This document shows, piece by piece, positions 16,521-26,443 of a DNA stretch of 64,000 bases (position 1 is the first letter of the stretch; each line of letters opens with the position of its first letter). The stretch lies in NCBI GenBank assembly GCA_029243545.1, contig JAQWRV010000006.1:248001-312000 (forward strand), in the 5' to 3' direction. This DNA is from Rhodospirillaceae bacterium. GTDB lineage: Bacteria > Pseudomonadota > Alphaproteobacteria > Rhodospirillales > Rhodospirillaceae. A program made the translations under genes and the position numbers. The notes beneath the pieces are model-generated. The model saw nothing but the letters and a program-made list of their open reading frames with translations. It was not told the origin of the DNA and made no database searches.

Positions 16521-19180
16521 TGTGCAGGCGTATAATTCAAATTCGGTGCCAGCCAGCGTTCAACTGTTTTGAGATCCATACCCTTGCGTTGCGCATAGTC
16601 CTGTACTTGATCTTTTTCAATTTTACCAACCCCGAAGTAGCGGCTTTCAGGATGACTAAAATAGAGTCCTGAAACGGACGAGGCCGGCCACATCGCGAAG
16701 CTTTCGGTAAGTGATACGCCAGTATTCTGTTCAGCCTTGAGTAAGTCCCAAATCAAACCCTTCTCGGTGTGGTCTGGACAAGCTGGATACCCCGGGGCAG
16801 GACGAATCCCTTGGTAGGACTCAGAAACAAGTGCCTCGTTATCGAGGTCCTCATTCGGGACATATCCCCAAATATCTTTTCGTGTCCGTTCATGCAGGCG
16901 TTCCGCAAAAGCTTCGGCTAACCGGTCCGCAACGGCCTTAAGCATAATGGAACTGTAGTCATCGTGATCATCTTCAAACGCTTTGACATGCTCTTCAATG
17001 CAAAGTCCGGTCGTTACGACAAAGGCGCCGATCGTGTCTTGCAAGCCACTTGTCTTTGGAGCGAGAAAATCGGCCAATGCAAAGTTAGCGCGCGAATTGT
17101 CTTTGCGTGTCATTTGCTGGCGGAGTGTATGAAGTGTTGAAATTACGTTTTTACGCTTCGCATCTTCGTAAAGTTCGATATCGTCTCCGACGGAATTCGC
17201 AGGCCATAATCCAACGACCGCGTTCGCTTTCAGCCATTGTTCTCCGATGACGCGCTGCAACATGGCAAGCGCATCGTTATGCAAGGACTTTGCTGTTTCT
17301 CCTACCACCCGATCACTGAGAATACCTGGGTATTTGCCCTTCAGCTCCCACGTCGTAAAGAATGGGGTCCAGTCGATGCGCGATGTTAGTTCAGCGAGAT
17401 CGTATTCCTCAAACACGGTTATTCCGTATTCAGAAGGAATGGGAGGCTCATAAGACGTCCAGTCAATCTTAAATAGGTTAGCGCGCGCGCTTGCGAGGGG
17501 AAAACGCTTCTTGTCTTTTTGGCCGCGTTCATGGGCTTCGCGCACAGCTGCGTAGTCTTTATGCACGCCCGCGACAAAGGGCGCACGTTTTGTCTTGGAT
17601 AAGAGCTTGCTGGCCACACCGACAGCCCGAGAGGCATCAGTGACATAGATCACGCCGTTGTCATATTGAGGTGCGATTTTCACAGCTGTATGAACTTTCG
17701 ACGTGGTCGCGCCGCCGATCAAAAGTGGTACGTTGTAGTCCTGACGCTTCATTTCGCTGGCGACATACACCATTTCCTCAAGGCTTGGCGTTATTAGACC
17801 TGACAGCCCAATAATATCGGCATTTTCATTCTTAGCCGTCTCGAGAATTTTCTCGCAGGGCACCATGACGCCAAGATCAACGATGTCAAAGTTATTACAC
17901 TGAAGTACGACACCAACGATATTTTTGCCGATGTCATGAACATCGCCCTTGACCGTCGCTAAAACAATCTTTCCTTTTGAGCCGCTGTCTGCGTCCGGGT
18001 TTTCCGCTTTCTCTTTTTCAATGAACGGGATCAGGTGCGCTACGGCCTTTTTCATAACGCGAGCGCTCTTGACAACCTGAGGTAGGAACATTTTGCCTTC
18101 GCCAAACAAGTCGCCCACAACGTTCATGCCATCCATGAGCGGGCCTTCGATGACCGATAACGGTCTGTCGGCGTTTACACGTGCAGCTTCCGTATCTTCG
18201 TCTATAAAATCGGCAATGCCGTTGACAAGGGCATGGGTGAGCCGCTCATTGATCGATTTTTCCCGCCACGAAAGGTCGACTACACGTTTCTTGCCATCAC
18301 CGCGGTACTGGTCGGCCACTTCAAGGAGGCGGTCAGTGGCATCCTCTCGTCGATTGAGCATGACATCTTCAACCCTTTCGCGCAGGTCGTCCGGGATATC
18401 GGCATAAACAGCTAATTGCCCAGCGTTCACAATACCCATATCCATACCCGCCTTGATGGCGTGATACAGAAAGACAGAATGCATCGCTTCGCGCAGCAGC
18501 TCGTTGCCACGAAACGAGAATGAAATATTCGAAACGCCGCCTGAAATATGACAATACGGCAATGTCTCTTTGATTCGCCGGGTTGCCTCAATGAACTCTA
18601 AAGCGTAGCTGTTGTGCTCTTCAATTCCAGTCGCGACCGCAAAGACATTCGGATCAAAGATGATATCTTCCGGTGGAAAGCCGATCTCTTCAGTGAGCAC
18701 TTTGTATGAGCGGGTGCAAATTTCGACTTTGCGGTCGGCTGTTTCGGCCTGCCCACCTTCGTCAAACGCCATTACGACAACTGCCGCTCCATAACGCTTT
18801 AGCTTCTTAGCTTGCTCCAAGAAGGGACCTTTCCCTTCTTTTAGGCTGATGGAATTGACGATGGGCTTGCCCTGGACGCATTTCAATCCAGCTTCGATGA
18901 CCGACCATTTAGATGAATCAATCATAATTGGAACGCGGCTGATATCGGGTTCAGAGGCAACGAGATTTAAGAAGCGGGTCATAGCCGCTTCGGAATCCAG
19001 CATGGCCTCGTCCATGTTTATGTCGATGATTTGAGCGCCGTTCTCGACCTGCTGGCGTGCGACATCAAGCGCCGCCTCAAAATCATTGTTCAGAATGAGA
19101 TTCTTGAACTTTGCTGAGCCGGTGACGTTGGTGCGTTCGCCAATGTTGACAAACATGGAAGACGCAGCTTTTTCTGTCAT
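16517..19180 (-). CDS. metH: Methionine synthase, C-terminal polypeptide (methyl-THF, B12 and reactivation domains)
   Basis: This 887-residue chain carries everything in MetH except the homocysteine domain. The pterin-binding barrel starts at once ('[20 protein letters not shown]'). A cap and cobalamin domain follow with '[14 protein letters not shown]' (D-x-H-x-x-G, His as cobalt ligand) near residue 410 and '[13 protein letters not shown]'. The C-terminal reactivation domain contains '[15 protein letters not shown]', which binds S-adenosylmethionine. Its ATG overlaps the stop of the upstream homocysteine-domain gene (ATGA at 19177-19180), so the two parts are translationally coupled and presumably assemble. 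Split MetH of this kind is known in alphaproteobacteria. No riboswitch was recognised upstream of the pair. Confidence 0.93.
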   Translation of the reverse strand: MTEKAASSMFVNIGERTNVTGSAKFKNLILNNDFEAALDVARQQVENGAQIIDINMDEAMLDSEAAMTRFLNLVASEPDISRVPIMIDSSKWSVIEAGLKCVQGKPIVNSISLKEGKGPFLEQAKKLKRYGAAVVVMAFDEGGQAETADRKVEICTRSYKVLTEEIGFPPEDIIFDPNVFAVATGIEEHNSYALEFIEATRRIKETLPYCHISGGVSNISFSFRGNELLREAMHSVFLYHAIKAGMDMGIVNAGQLAVYADIPDDLRERVEDVMLNRREDATDRLLEVADQYRGDGKKRVVDLSWREKSINERLTHALVNGIADFIDEDTEAARVNADRPLSVIEGPLMDGMNVVGDLFGEGKMFLPQVVKSARVMKKAVAHLIPFIEKEKAENPDADSGSKGKIVLATVKGDVHDIGKNIVGVVLQCNNFDIVDLGVMVPCEKILETAKNENADIIGLSGLITPSLEEMVYVASEMKRQDYNVPLLIGGATTSKVHTAVKIAPQYDNGVIYVTDASRAVGVASKLLSKTKRAPFVAGVHKDYAAVREAHERGQKDKKRFPLASARANLFKIDWTSYEPPIPSEYGITVFEEYDLAELTSRIDWTPFFTTWELKGKYPGILSDRVVGETAKSLHNDALAMLQRVIGEQWLKANAVVGLWPANSVGDDIELYEDAKRKNVISTLHTLRQQMTRKDNSRANFALADFLAPKTSGLQDTIGAFVVTTGLCIEEHVKAFEDDHDDYSSIMLKAVADRLAEAFAERLHERTRKDIWGYVPNEDLDNEALVSESYQGIRPAPGYPACPDHTEKGLIWDLLKAEQNTGVSLTESFAMWPASSVSGLYFSHPESRYFGVGKIEKDQVQDYAQRKGMDLKTVERWLAPNLNYTPAH

Positions 19181-20247
19181 GACGCGAGGGCAAACGGCTC
19201 TAGGCCTGAAAGGCGAAGTTTACGTTCAACTTCGGGGATTGGCCTTGGCGCTTTGTTGGCAATTGCTTCTGCAATAGCGTGAATATGATCTGGCGTCGTG
19301 CCGCAGCATCCGCCGACAACATTGACGAGTCCATCCTTGGCCCATTCACCGATTAGCTCGCCCATCTCTTCGGGTGTTTGATCGTACTCACCGAATTCGT
19401 TGGGGAGGCCGGCGTTAGGGTATGCGCAGAGATTGGTATCGCTCAGTCGGGCTAACTCGGCAACATAAGGACGCAATTGTTCCGCTCCGAGGGCACAGTT
19501 AAGTCCAACCGTAAATGGATCCACATGACGTACCGAATTCCAAAATGCTTCAGCAGTTTGGCCTGATAATGTTCTGCCAGACTGATCCGTTATGGTGCCA
19601 GAGATCATAATAGGTAGGCGTTCACCGACCTGTTCAAAAACATCCTCAACAGCGAAGAGTGCCGCTTTGGCGTTAAGCGTATCGAATATAGTTTCAACAA
19701 GTATTAGGTCCACGCCGCCTTCGATCAGGCCTTCGATAGCCTCGTGATAAGATACCCTCAATTCATCAAACGATGTATTGCGCTTACCTGGGTCATTTAC
19801 GTCAGGAGAAATGGATGCCGTGCGGTTGGTTGGACCCAAGGCGCCGGCGACAAAGCAGGTCCGGCCCGGCGTTTCAGCCTCCGCTTCCGCACTGGCCTGT
19901 CTGGCAATGCGGGCCGATTCAATATTCATTTCTTTGGCGAGGGCCTCCATGCCATAGTCGGCTTGAGCAATCGTCGTCGAACTAAAGGTATTGGTTTCAA
20001 GAATGTCGGCGCCGGCGGCCAAATAGGCCTTGTGAATTTCTAGCAATATGTCCGGCTGAGACAGACAGAGAATATCGTTGTTTCCTTTGATATCCCGACC
20101 CCAATCTTTGAATCGTTCGCCCCGGTAGCCTGCCTCGTCCAACTTATAAGACTGGACCATTGTTCCCATGGCGCCATCGAGCACAAGAATACGTGCTGAA
20201 ATCGCATCCGACAGCTGCTCAAGCCTGGTCTTTCTATCGGTGGTCAT
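19177..20247 (-). CDS. metH: Methionine synthase, homocysteine S-methyltransferase polypeptide
   Basis: The frame is open from 20373, but the family N-terminus ('[19 protein letters not shown]') points to ATG 20247 (356 residues), preceded by AAGAAGA. This zinc-dependent barrel activates homocysteine for methylation. The metal ligands are the Cys in 'GLNCALGAE' near 245 and the adjacent pair in '[11 protein letters not shown]' near 315. On its own it would resemble a BHMT-type enzyme, but the 4-base overlap with the pterin/B12 chain downstream shows it is the first half of a split MetH. The C-terminal extension is short and ends 'GLEPFALAS', as in the MetH domain boundary. Confidence 0.92.
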   Translation of the reverse strand: MTTDRKTRLEQLSDAISARILVLDGAMGTMVQSYKLDEAGYRGERFKDWGRDIKGNNDILCLSQPDILLEIHKAYLAAGADILETNTFSSTTIAQADYGMEALAKEMNIESARIARQASAEAEAETPGRTCFVAGALGPTNRTASISPDVNDPGKRNTSFDELRVSYHEAIEGLIEGGVDLILVETIFDTLNAKAALFAVEDVFEQVGERLPIMISGTITDQSGRTLSGQTAEAFWNSVRHVDPFTVGLNCALGAEQLRPYVAELARLSDTNLCAYPNAGLPNEFGEYDQTPEEMGELIGEWAKDGLVNVVGGCCGTTPDHIHAIAEAIANKAPRPIPEVERKLRLSGLEPFALAS

Positions 20248-20300
20248 GACGTCGGTCTTCTTTTGAAAAAGTGGCCAAATTTGTAACAGATTCAGATTGG

Positions 20301-20327
20301 TGTATAGAAATCCAACTTTCGATGCAA
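20301..20327 (-). promoter_or_regulatory. Candidate promoter of the split metH pair
   Basis: On the minus strand TTGCAT (20322-20327) is separated by 15 bases from TATACA (20301-20306), about 54 bases before the chosen metH start. The spacing is shorter than ideal, so this is only a candidate. Confidence 0.3.
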
Positions 20328-20356
20328 ACAGCCCTTTTTTGGCTCTAGTGTGGCGT

Positions 20357-20788
20357 CTAGTTGGGGTCGGCAAGCGTAGATTTAAGGAGGCTAAGCCAGG
20401 CCGTGATTCGCCGCTTGTTGGTACCTATATCGTAATAGCCATACTGGGAGCGGCTATACATGGCTAAAGTGGATCGGTTCTCATCTAACCCAATAAACTC
20501 GATCGTTATAATATCGGGATAGCCCATCAAAGCCGTCCTCTGAACGTAGCTAAGTTGCGCGGTATTGCCGCTATTTACGGTTATCTCGGTTACGCGTGGC
20601 ATAGACTGGACGATATTCACCAAGGTGTCGATTAATACGGCCAGTGGCTTGTTAAAGATTGGTGCTTTCAGGTCTGCTTCTGCAGCGCTAAAACCAGCAG
20701 GGCAAACAAAATAGATATTCGGAGAGGATGGACGGGCAAATGTTTTGAAATCAATCGGCGCAATTGGTTTCAACTTAAATAGAGCCAT
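20357..20788 (-). CDS. DUF1499 family protein
   Basis: A 143-residue protein. The C-terminal pattern '[28 protein letters not shown]' matches the DUF1499 signature (RSASRvGysDlGvNrrRi). The N-terminal part '[11 protein letters not shown]' corresponds to the family's conserved Cys-Pro region. No signal peptide is visible, although some family members are exported. The function is unknown. It sits just upstream of metH on the same strand, and the space between them is enough for a separate promoter. It is divergent from the AhpD-like gene at 20839. Confidence 0.75.
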   Translation of the reverse strand: MALFKLKPIAPIDFKTFARPSSPNIYFVCPAGFSAAEADLKAPIFNKPLAVLIDTLVNIVQSMPRVTEITVNSGNTAQLSYVQRTALMGYPDIITIEFIGLDENRSTLAMYSRSQYGYYDIGTNKRRITAWLSLLKSTLADPN

Positions 20789-20838
20789 TCATTGAGCCTT
20801 TCAGTAATCGCGCGCATAGAGACGCCAGGAGAAATAAC

Positions 20839-21423
20839 ATGCCACAGCCATCCCACGTAATGGCGCTTAAGACGCCTACGTCAGAAGAAATAGAAACCAC
20901 ACTTGATGATCGGATGAAAAAGTATCTTCAGATCTGTAAGAAAAAGCTCGGTATTGTTCCGAACGTCCTGCTGTCTTATGCCTCTCGGCCGAAAAAGCTC
21001 AAGACCTTTGTTTCCTTTTACAACGAACTGATGCTTGGAGAGAGCGGTCTATCAAAGCTTGAGCGCGAAATGATTGCTGTTGTCGTTTCGTCGATAAATC
21101 ACTGTTTCTACTGTGTGGTAGCGCACGGACAGGCTGTGCGTGAGCTGTCTAGCGATCCCGAGCTTGGAGAAATGCTGGCAATAAATTACCGCGTCGCGGA
21201 ATTGGAACCGCGGCATCGGGCAATGCTTGACTTCGTCTATAAGCTGACCGTCACGCCAAGTACGGTTGATGATGCTGACCGCCAAAGTCTTCGCGACGTT
21301 GGGTTCGTTGATGAAGATATTTTTGATGTCGCTGACACAGCAGGTTTTTACAACATGTCAAATCGTGTTGCGATCGGCGTTGATATGATGCCGAACCAGG
21401 AATACCACGGTCGCAATCGATAA
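20839..21423 (+). CDS. Peroxidase-related protein, AhpD/carboxymuconolactone decarboxylase-like
   Basis: A 194-residue protein with an AGGAGA ribosome-binding site. The redox motif 'NHCFYCVVAHGQAVRELS' near residue 91 is the CxxC...H of AhpD-like alkylhydroperoxidases, and the layout fits the 'uncharacterised peroxidase-related' subfamily. It probably reduces peroxides through the Cys pair, which is inferred from the family. It is followed 46 bases later by a semialdehyde dehydrogenase on the same strand, so the two may share a transcript. Confidence 0.82.
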   Translation: MPQPSHVMALKTPTSEEIETTLDDRMKKYLQICKKKLGIVPNVLLSYASRPKKLKTFVSFYNELMLGESGLSKLEREMIAVVVSSINHCFYCVVAHGQAVRELSSDPELGEMLAINYRVAELEPRHRAMLDFVYKLTVTPSTVDDADRQSLRDVGFVDEDIFDVADTAGFYNMSNRVAIGVDMMPNQEYHGRNR

Positions 21424-21469
21424 GGGCTAACCGTACCGCCAAGTGGCTTTTTTCAAAAGGAAACCAAAC

Positions 21470-22927
21470 ATGAAACTCAGCGATCCAAACCTGCTGCGTG
21501 ACCAATCTTATATTGATGGGCAATGGGCCTCTGGAACGTCGGATAGCGTTTTCGACGTTCTCAATCCAGCCACGGGCGAGGTAATCGCTGCGGTGTCTGA
21601 TTGTGGTTCAGATGATGCGACCAACGCTGTTGAAGCGGCTGAAAACGCTTTGCCGGATTGGCGCGGGCGAACCGCGAAAGAACGTGCGGCTATTCTACGT
21701 CGCTGGTTCGATCTGATCATGGCCAACCAGGAAGACCTAGCTGTCCTTATGACTGCGGAGCAGGGTAAGCCGCTCAATGAATCAAGAGGCGAAATAGCAT
21801 ACGGCGGGAGCTTCATTGAATGGTTTGCGGAGGAGGGGAAGCGCACCTATGGCGATGTGATCCCTTCGCACCAAGCCGGCAAACGCATTATTGTGATCAA
21901 ACAACCTGTCGGCGTTGTTGGAGCCATTACTCCCTGGAACTTCCCCAACGCCATGATAGCGAGAAAGGCTGGTCCTGCTTTGGCGGCGGGGTGCACGTTT
22001 GTTGTCAAACCCGCTGCCCTTACACCGTTATCTGCCCTAGCGCTCGCTGAGTTGGGTGAGCGAGCTGGTATACCAGCCGGAGTTCTCAATATCGTTCCAT
22101 CCAAGCGGGCCGCGCATATTGGTGACGTATTAACCAGCCATCCTGCAGTCCGAAAATTCACATTTACCGGTTCCACCGAAGTAGGCAAACGCCTCATGGC
22201 CCAATGTGCAACTACGGTGAAGAAAGTATCGTTGGAGCTCGGTGGCAACGCTCCCTTTATCGTTTTTGATGATGCAGATCTGGACGCTGCGGTTGCCGGT
22301 GCTATGGCTTCTAAATATCGTAATACCGGTCAAACCTGCGTATGTGCCAATCGTTTTCTCGTCCAAGACAGTGTTTACGACGCCTTTGCCGCAAAACTGG
22401 CTAAGGCAGTTGCAGGTCTCAAAGTGGGTAATGGCCTTGAGGGCGATGTCGATCAGGGACCTCTTATCAACGATGCCGCGGTAGAGAAAGTGGAAGAGCT
22501 TGTAGCAAACGCGACTTCTCTGGGTGCTAGGGTCATGTCCGGAGGCGCCCGGCATGACCTTGGCCGGACCTACTTTCAACCGACTTTGCTGACTGAAGTA
22601 ACAACGGATATGGATATGGCGCGGGAGGAAATCTTTGGCCCGGTCGCCCCGCTTTTCCGTTTTTCGACCGAAGAGGAGGCTGTGGCCATGGCCAACGACA
22701 CAGAATACGGCCTAGCGGCCTACTTTTATGGCCGGGATATCGGGAGAATATGGCGTGTCGCTGAGTCGCTGGAGTACGGTATGGTCGGCATAAACGAGGG
22801 TATTATATCCACTGAAGTGGCGCCATTCGGTGGCGTTAAAGAATCTGGCGTCGGCAGAGAAGGGTCTCGCTACGGAATAGAAGAATATATGGAAATCAAG
22901 TACTTGCTAATGGGTGGGCTCTCTTAA
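21470..22927 (+). CDS. gabD: NAD(P)-dependent succinate-semialdehyde dehydrogenase
   Basis: I choose ATG 21470 (485 residues), preceded by AAGGA. A GTG at 21443 is in frame but gives a non-family leader. Aldehyde dehydrogenase motifs are complete: 'ITPWNFPNAMIARK' near residue 145, 'FTGSTEVGKRLM', the catalytic Glu in 'LELGGNAPFIVFDDADLD' near 255 and the nucleophile in 'NTGQTCVCANR' near 288. The second Cys two residues on is typical of the GabD group, which oxidises succinate semialdehyde from 4-aminobutyrate to succinate. No 4-aminobutyrate transaminase gene is nearby, so glutarate or other semialdehydes remain possible. Confidence 0.85.
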   Translation: MKLSDPNLLRDQSYIDGQWASGTSDSVFDVLNPATGEVIAAVSDCGSDDATNAVEAAENALPDWRGRTAKERAAILRRWFDLIMANQEDLAVLMTAEQGKPLNESRGEIAYGGSFIEWFAEEGKRTYGDVIPSHQAGKRIIVIKQPVGVVGAITPWNFPNAMIARKAGPALAAGCTFVVKPAALTPLSALALAELGERAGIPAGVLNIVPSKRAAHIGDVLTSHPAVRKFTFTGSTEVGKRLMAQCATTVKKVSLELGGNAPFIVFDDADLDAAVAGAMASKYRNTGQTCVCANRFLVQDSVYDAFAAKLAKAVAGLKVGNGLEGDVDQGPLINDAAVEKVEELVANATSLGARVMSGGARHDLGRTYFQPTLLTEVTTDMDMAREEIFGPVAPLFRFSTEEEAVAMANDTEYGLAAYFYGRDIGRIWRVAESLEYGMVGINEGIISTEVAPFGGVKESGVGREGSRYGIEEYMEIKYLLMGGLS

Positions 22928-23016
22928 CCCGATTGGGCCGGCTCCTTGCGCTCGCAGCGCCCCTTATGTCACAAGCAGCGCTGGTATTTAGACGGTTACT
23001 GTAGAGGCATAATATA

Positions 23017-24903
23017 GTGCGGACGGCGCAAGGCCCCCTCCCTGACGATAACGTACGCCGGCGCAGTGATTTTCACGTTCTGCGGTCCTTGTTACCGTTT
23101 CTTTGGCCCAAGCACGATTGGGAGATCAAGACGCGAGTTGTTTTCGCCCTGTTAGCGATTATAGCTGCCAAGGTAGCCACGGTATTCGTGCCCTATTTTC
23201 TCAAATTGGCTGTGGATGCGCTGGAAGGTGACCTGATGGCACTTCCTTTGTGGATCATTCTTTCCTATGGCGGTGCCCGGCTTTTATCCCTTGTGTTTGG
23301 CCAGGTGCGTGACGCGATCTTTGCCAAAGTCGGTGTCCGGGCCATTCGAAAATCTGCCCTCGCCATCCTAGAGCATCTGCATCGTCTGTCTTTGCGGTTT
23401 CATTTACAGCGGCAGACGGGCGGACTATCGCGTTCCATCGAACGTGGCACCATTGCAATCCAGAGCCTTCTCTCCATCACGCTCTTCAACCTGTTTCCTA
23501 CATTGTTTGAAGTGGGATTGGTGACGGCCATTTTATGGGGAGCTTTCGACGGCTGGTATGCGTTGGTAACGTTCGCGACAGTCCTGACCTATGTTGTGTT
23601 CACGGCAGTCACAACGGAATGGCGGTTAAAATTTCGTCGTGAGATGAACCAACTCGACAATCGAGCCAATACGCGTGCGATCGATAGCTTGCTGAACTAC
23701 GAAACCGTCAAAGCCTTTGGCAATGAGAATCTGGAGACCCAGGAATATGACGCCGTTATGGGTGAGTATGAACACGCGGCCGTGCGTACACAGGTATCGC
23801 TTGCATTAATGAATGTTGGCCAGTCGGCCATCATTTCAATTGGTGTGACTGCGCTGATGGTGATGGCGGGTTTCGGTGTCATGAACGGCACAATGAGCCA
23901 GGGCGACTTCGTCATGGTCAACACCTACATGCTGCAGCTCGCGCAGCCCCTCAATTTCTTTGGGTTCGTGTACCGCAACATCAAACAGGCGCTGGTTGAC
24001 CTTGAAAAAATGTTCGACCTTCTAGATGAAGTTCCAGACATTCAGGACAAAGAGGGGGCGGTGTCTCTGTCTGTCACAGACGGCGCCATCAAATTTGAAA
24101 ATGTCACGTTTAATTATGATCCGCGGAGACAGATTCTAAAAGGCGTGTCATTTGAGGTGCCGGCTGGGAAAACTGTGGCCATTGTTGGGCCGACGGGTTC
24201 AGGCAAGTCTACCATCGGCCGCCTGCTGTTCCGTATGTACGATGTTACGGGTGGTCGTATCACCATCGACGGCCAAGATATTGCTGATGTCACTCAGCAA
24301 AGCTTGCGCGGTGCGATCGGTATTGTGCCTCAGGATACGGTCCTCTTTAACAACACCGTTGGCTATAATCTGGCTTATGCTAAATCAGGATCTGATCAGG
24401 ATGCAATTGAGAATTGTGCCCGCATGGCCCATGTCCATGATTTCATTGCCTCGCTACCAGACGGGTATAAAACGCTAGTTGGAGAGCGGGGTTTAAAACT
24501 TTCGGGTGGCGAGAAGCAGCGTGTCGCCATAGCGCGGGTCATCCTTAAAGGATCACCGATTTTGATATTTGATGAAGCGACATCGGCGCTCGACACTCAT
24601 ACTGAGAAAGAAATCCAGTCCAATCTTTCAGAAGTCAGCGAAGGGCGGTCGACCGTGATGATCGCTCACCGCCTGTCCACCATCATCGATGCTGACGAAA
24701 TCCTCGTATTGGAAGATGGTGAAGTGGTCGAACGCGGAACACATGCGGACCTGCTCGAAAAAGAAGGAAGCTATGCCTCTGCCTGGCGCCGGCAACAGAA
24801 GTCCTTCGCGGAGGCGGCTACAGACGACCCCATGGCGATCGAATACAAAGAAGGTTTTGGCACGAGCGATAAAGCGCTTTTCGACGAACCAAAACCGGCT
24901 TAG
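23017..24903 (+). CDS. Atm1-type ABC exporter (ABCB7/HMT1 family)
   Basis: A 628-residue half-transporter from GTG 23017. Six hydrophobic segments occupy residues ~40-320. The nucleotide-binding domain has Walker A 'GPTGSGKST' near 392, signature 'LSGGEKQRVAIAR' near 494 and Walker B 'ILIFDEATSALD' near 515. The N-terminal motif 'LRSLLPFLWPKHDWEIKTRVV' and the middle-domain wording 'NYETVKAFGNENLE' and 'LNFFGFVYRNIKQALVDLEKMF' are hallmarks of Atm1-like exporters. In alphaproteobacteria these export glutathione conjugates, including metallated or polysulfide forms, and relate to mitochondrial Fe-S biogenesis. The glutathione-linked genes elsewhere in the window fit that role. Confidence 0.9.
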   Translation: MRTAQGPLPDDNVRRRSDFHVLRSLLPFLWPKHDWEIKTRVVFALLAIIAAKVATVFVPYFLKLAVDALEGDLMALPLWIILSYGGARLLSLVFGQVRDAIFAKVGVRAIRKSALAILEHLHRLSLRFHLQRQTGGLSRSIERGTIAIQSLLSITLFNLFPTLFEVGLVTAILWGAFDGWYALVTFATVLTYVVFTAVTTEWRLKFRREMNQLDNRANTRAIDSLLNYETVKAFGNENLETQEYDAVMGEYEHAAVRTQVSLALMNVGQSAIISIGVTALMVMAGFGVMNGTMSQGDFVMVNTYMLQLAQPLNFFGFVYRNIKQALVDLEKMFDLLDEVPDIQDKEGAVSLSVTDGAIKFENVTFNYDPRRQILKGVSFEVPAGKTVAIVGPTGSGKSTIGRLLFRMYDVTGGRITIDGQDIADVTQQSLRGAIGIVPQDTVLFNNTVGYNLAYAKSGSDQDAIENCARMAHVHDFIASLPDGYKTLVGERGLKLSGGEKQRVAIARVILKGSPILIFDEATSALDTHTEKEIQSNLSEVSEGRSTVMIAHRLSTIIDADEILVLEDGEVVERGTHADLLEKEGSYASAWRRQQKSFAEAATDDPMAIEYKEGFGTSDKALFDEPKPA

Positions 24904-25016
24904 GTTCGCCAAAAGGATGATGTGCAAAACAAACTCGTCAACCATTATCGGTAAATCATACACGGATGTGTCGGCATCTGGTCTCATTAGGGGATACAAA
25001 GCGGAGGAGAATGATC

Positions 25017-25349
25017 ATGTCGGTAGATGACTTAAGAAAAAATGCAAAAGTCGAAATAAAGGGTCGCAACCCTCACTTTTATGATGATCCAAATACAGAC
25101 CGTCTTTTGACTATGGTTATGGAACTGGCTTCAGAAGTGTCTGTCTTACGCGACCGTCTTGATACCCATGAACGAGTAGCCAGCCAAAAAGGTTTGTATA
25201 CCGAAGACGATATTGAAGAGTTTCAGCCGTCAGATGAGGAGGCTGCGGCTCGATCAAAATGGCGCAGTCGATTCCTCGATCGGCTATTGAAGGGTTTATA
25301 CGCTCGCTATGACAGCGGTCCCGCCAGCGACGACAAATCAAATATTTAG
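25017..25349 (+). CDS. Conserved hypothetical protein, probable coiled coil
   Basis: The start is ATG 25017 (110 residues), because GGAGGA (25003-25008) lies 8 bases before it and only 2 before the ATG at 25011. It begins 'MSVDDLRKNAKVEIKGRNPHFYDDPNTDRLLTMV'. Residues ~30-55 form a helix with heptad-like Leu/Val spacing ('LLTMVMELASEVSVLRDRL'). The tail is acidic and then basic. No transmembrane segment or catalytic motif is visible. It looks like a small soluble protein of the alphaproteobacteria, and I know no function for it. It lies after the ABC exporter and converges on the S24 repressor. Confidence 0.6.
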   Translation: MSVDDLRKNAKVEIKGRNPHFYDDPNTDRLLTMVMELASEVSVLRDRLDTHERVASQKGLYTEDDIEEFQPSDEEAAARSKWRSRFLDRLLKGLYARYDSGPASDDKSNI

Positions 25350-25440
25350 CCAGGAATGTCTTCTGACCCACCGTTCCGCTGCCAATGGTGCGTGCAGTAT
25401 TTTTGACCCGCTCGCGTATAATTTTCTGCTCTCGGCAGTC

Positions 25441-26187
25441 TTAGCCAATACTGCGACTAAGCCAGACCACACGGCCTTCAATGAATAAGCCATCATCCTG
25501 AACGCTGGTTTGACAAGGGTAATTGGGATTGTCACTCTTAACGGTGAGCAGTTCTGAACTGGGTTGCCGGATCAGCCGCTTGACCACTAATTCATCACCA
25601 TCGCTATAGCGTAGGACATATAAGCCGTCTCGGTTGCAGCGGGTTATTGCGCGATCAACCAGAATAAAATCACCGTCCTGTAGGGTATCCCACATAGAAT
25701 CGTCGGCAATCCGTATAACGGCCAGTTGGTCAGCTTGCGATGCGGTTAAAGTCTTAAGCTGATCTTGCCGAAAAACGTTGTGATAGAGCGGTTGCGGCGT
25801 GTCCGCATTGAGCGCGCCCGGTCCAGCGGAAGCGCGTGCATCATAGACCGGCACGAGAGCGAAACTCTGCCCGTTGAGCTCAAAGTATGCTTTTCCCCCA
25901 TCGTCACCGGCAACCATATTGATTTCCGGCTCAAAGGCCCATGCGGGCGACATATCGTCTCGGCTAGTCGTCGGCCGTGACAAATGGACTCGCCCTTTGC
26001 CATGCCGCAGCCAATCAAGAGGCACGTTCAAGGTCTCCGATAGTTCAACGATATAACGGGGCCAGCGTACTTTGCCTGATTCTAGTTGATCGATGGATTG
26101 CTGCTTGACGCCAATCCGGCTCGCTAGATCTGTCTGGCTCCAGGATAAAGCCAGCCGACACTGTCTTACGCGGGCTCCAAGTGTCAT
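25441..26187 (-). CDS. XRE-type repressor with S24 autoprotease domain (LexA/CI-like)
   Basis: The 248-residue protein has an N-terminal helix-turn-helix ('LSWSQTDLASRIGVKQQSIDQLESGK', residues ~13-38) and a C-terminal S24 peptidase fold. The autocleavage site is probably the Ala-Gly in 'ARASAGPGAL' near residue 126. The catalytic Ser is in 'IADDSMWDTLQDGDFILVD' near residue 168 and the Lys in 'DELVVKRLIR' near 212. Repressors of this build lose activity by RecA-stimulated self-cleavage. No phage genes lie nearby, so it is probably a chromosomal stress regulator. Two palindromes upstream (26285-26317) are candidate operators. Confidence 0.85.
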   Translation of the reverse strand: MTLGARVRQCRLALSWSQTDLASRIGVKQQSIDQLESGKVRWPRYIVELSETLNVPLDWLRHGKGRVHLSRPTTSRDDMSPAWAFEPEINMVAGDDGGKAYFELNGQSFALVPVYDARASAGPGALNADTPQPLYHNVFRQDQLKTLTASQADQLAVIRIADDSMWDTLQDGDFILVDRAITRCNRDGLYVLRYSDGDELVVKRLIRQPSSELLTVKSDNPNYPCQTSVQDDGLFIEGRVVWLSRSIG

Positions 26188-26284
26188 TTTTCACCACCCC
26201 TTTCGGCCACATTGCATCACAAAAAATAGAAAACCCGATTGCTCTGCCCCTGAGGAAGACTTTGCTAATCGTTTTTGGATGACC

Positions 26285-26317
26285 CTACTCTGAGAGTAGA
26301 GGGTTGTTCTTTAACAA
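26285..26317. promoter_or_regulatory. Two adjacent palindromes, candidate operators or terminator
   Basis: CTACTCTGAGAGTAG (26285-26299) is a perfect 7+1+7 palindrome. TTGTTCTTTAACAA (26304-26317) has 5-base arms around CTTT. They lie 98-130 bases upstream of the S24 repressor start and downstream of the tlpA stop, in a 256-base gap with no convincing gene. Autoregulation by the repressor is one reading. A terminator for the tlpA transcript is the other, but no clean T-run supports it. Confidence 0.4.
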
Positions 26318-26443
26318 TAAAACAGCCGAACATAGTTAAAAACGCACGCACAGGCGCGGGGAAAACCCGTGCACCATCAGGTTTGTCTGGTCCATCGAAC
26401 GCGGGTAAGGTAACGGGAAAGGGAGACGCATTGCCGCCCAATC

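Noticed and set aside
20248-20356. SAM- or cobalamin-type riboswitch upstream of metH
   Set aside because: The leader is short, and none of the conserved cores of these riboswitches could be found.
25441-26187. Prophage repressor and hence a prophage
   Set aside because: The repressor is CI/LexA-like, but no integrase, structural or lysis genes lie anywhere in the window.
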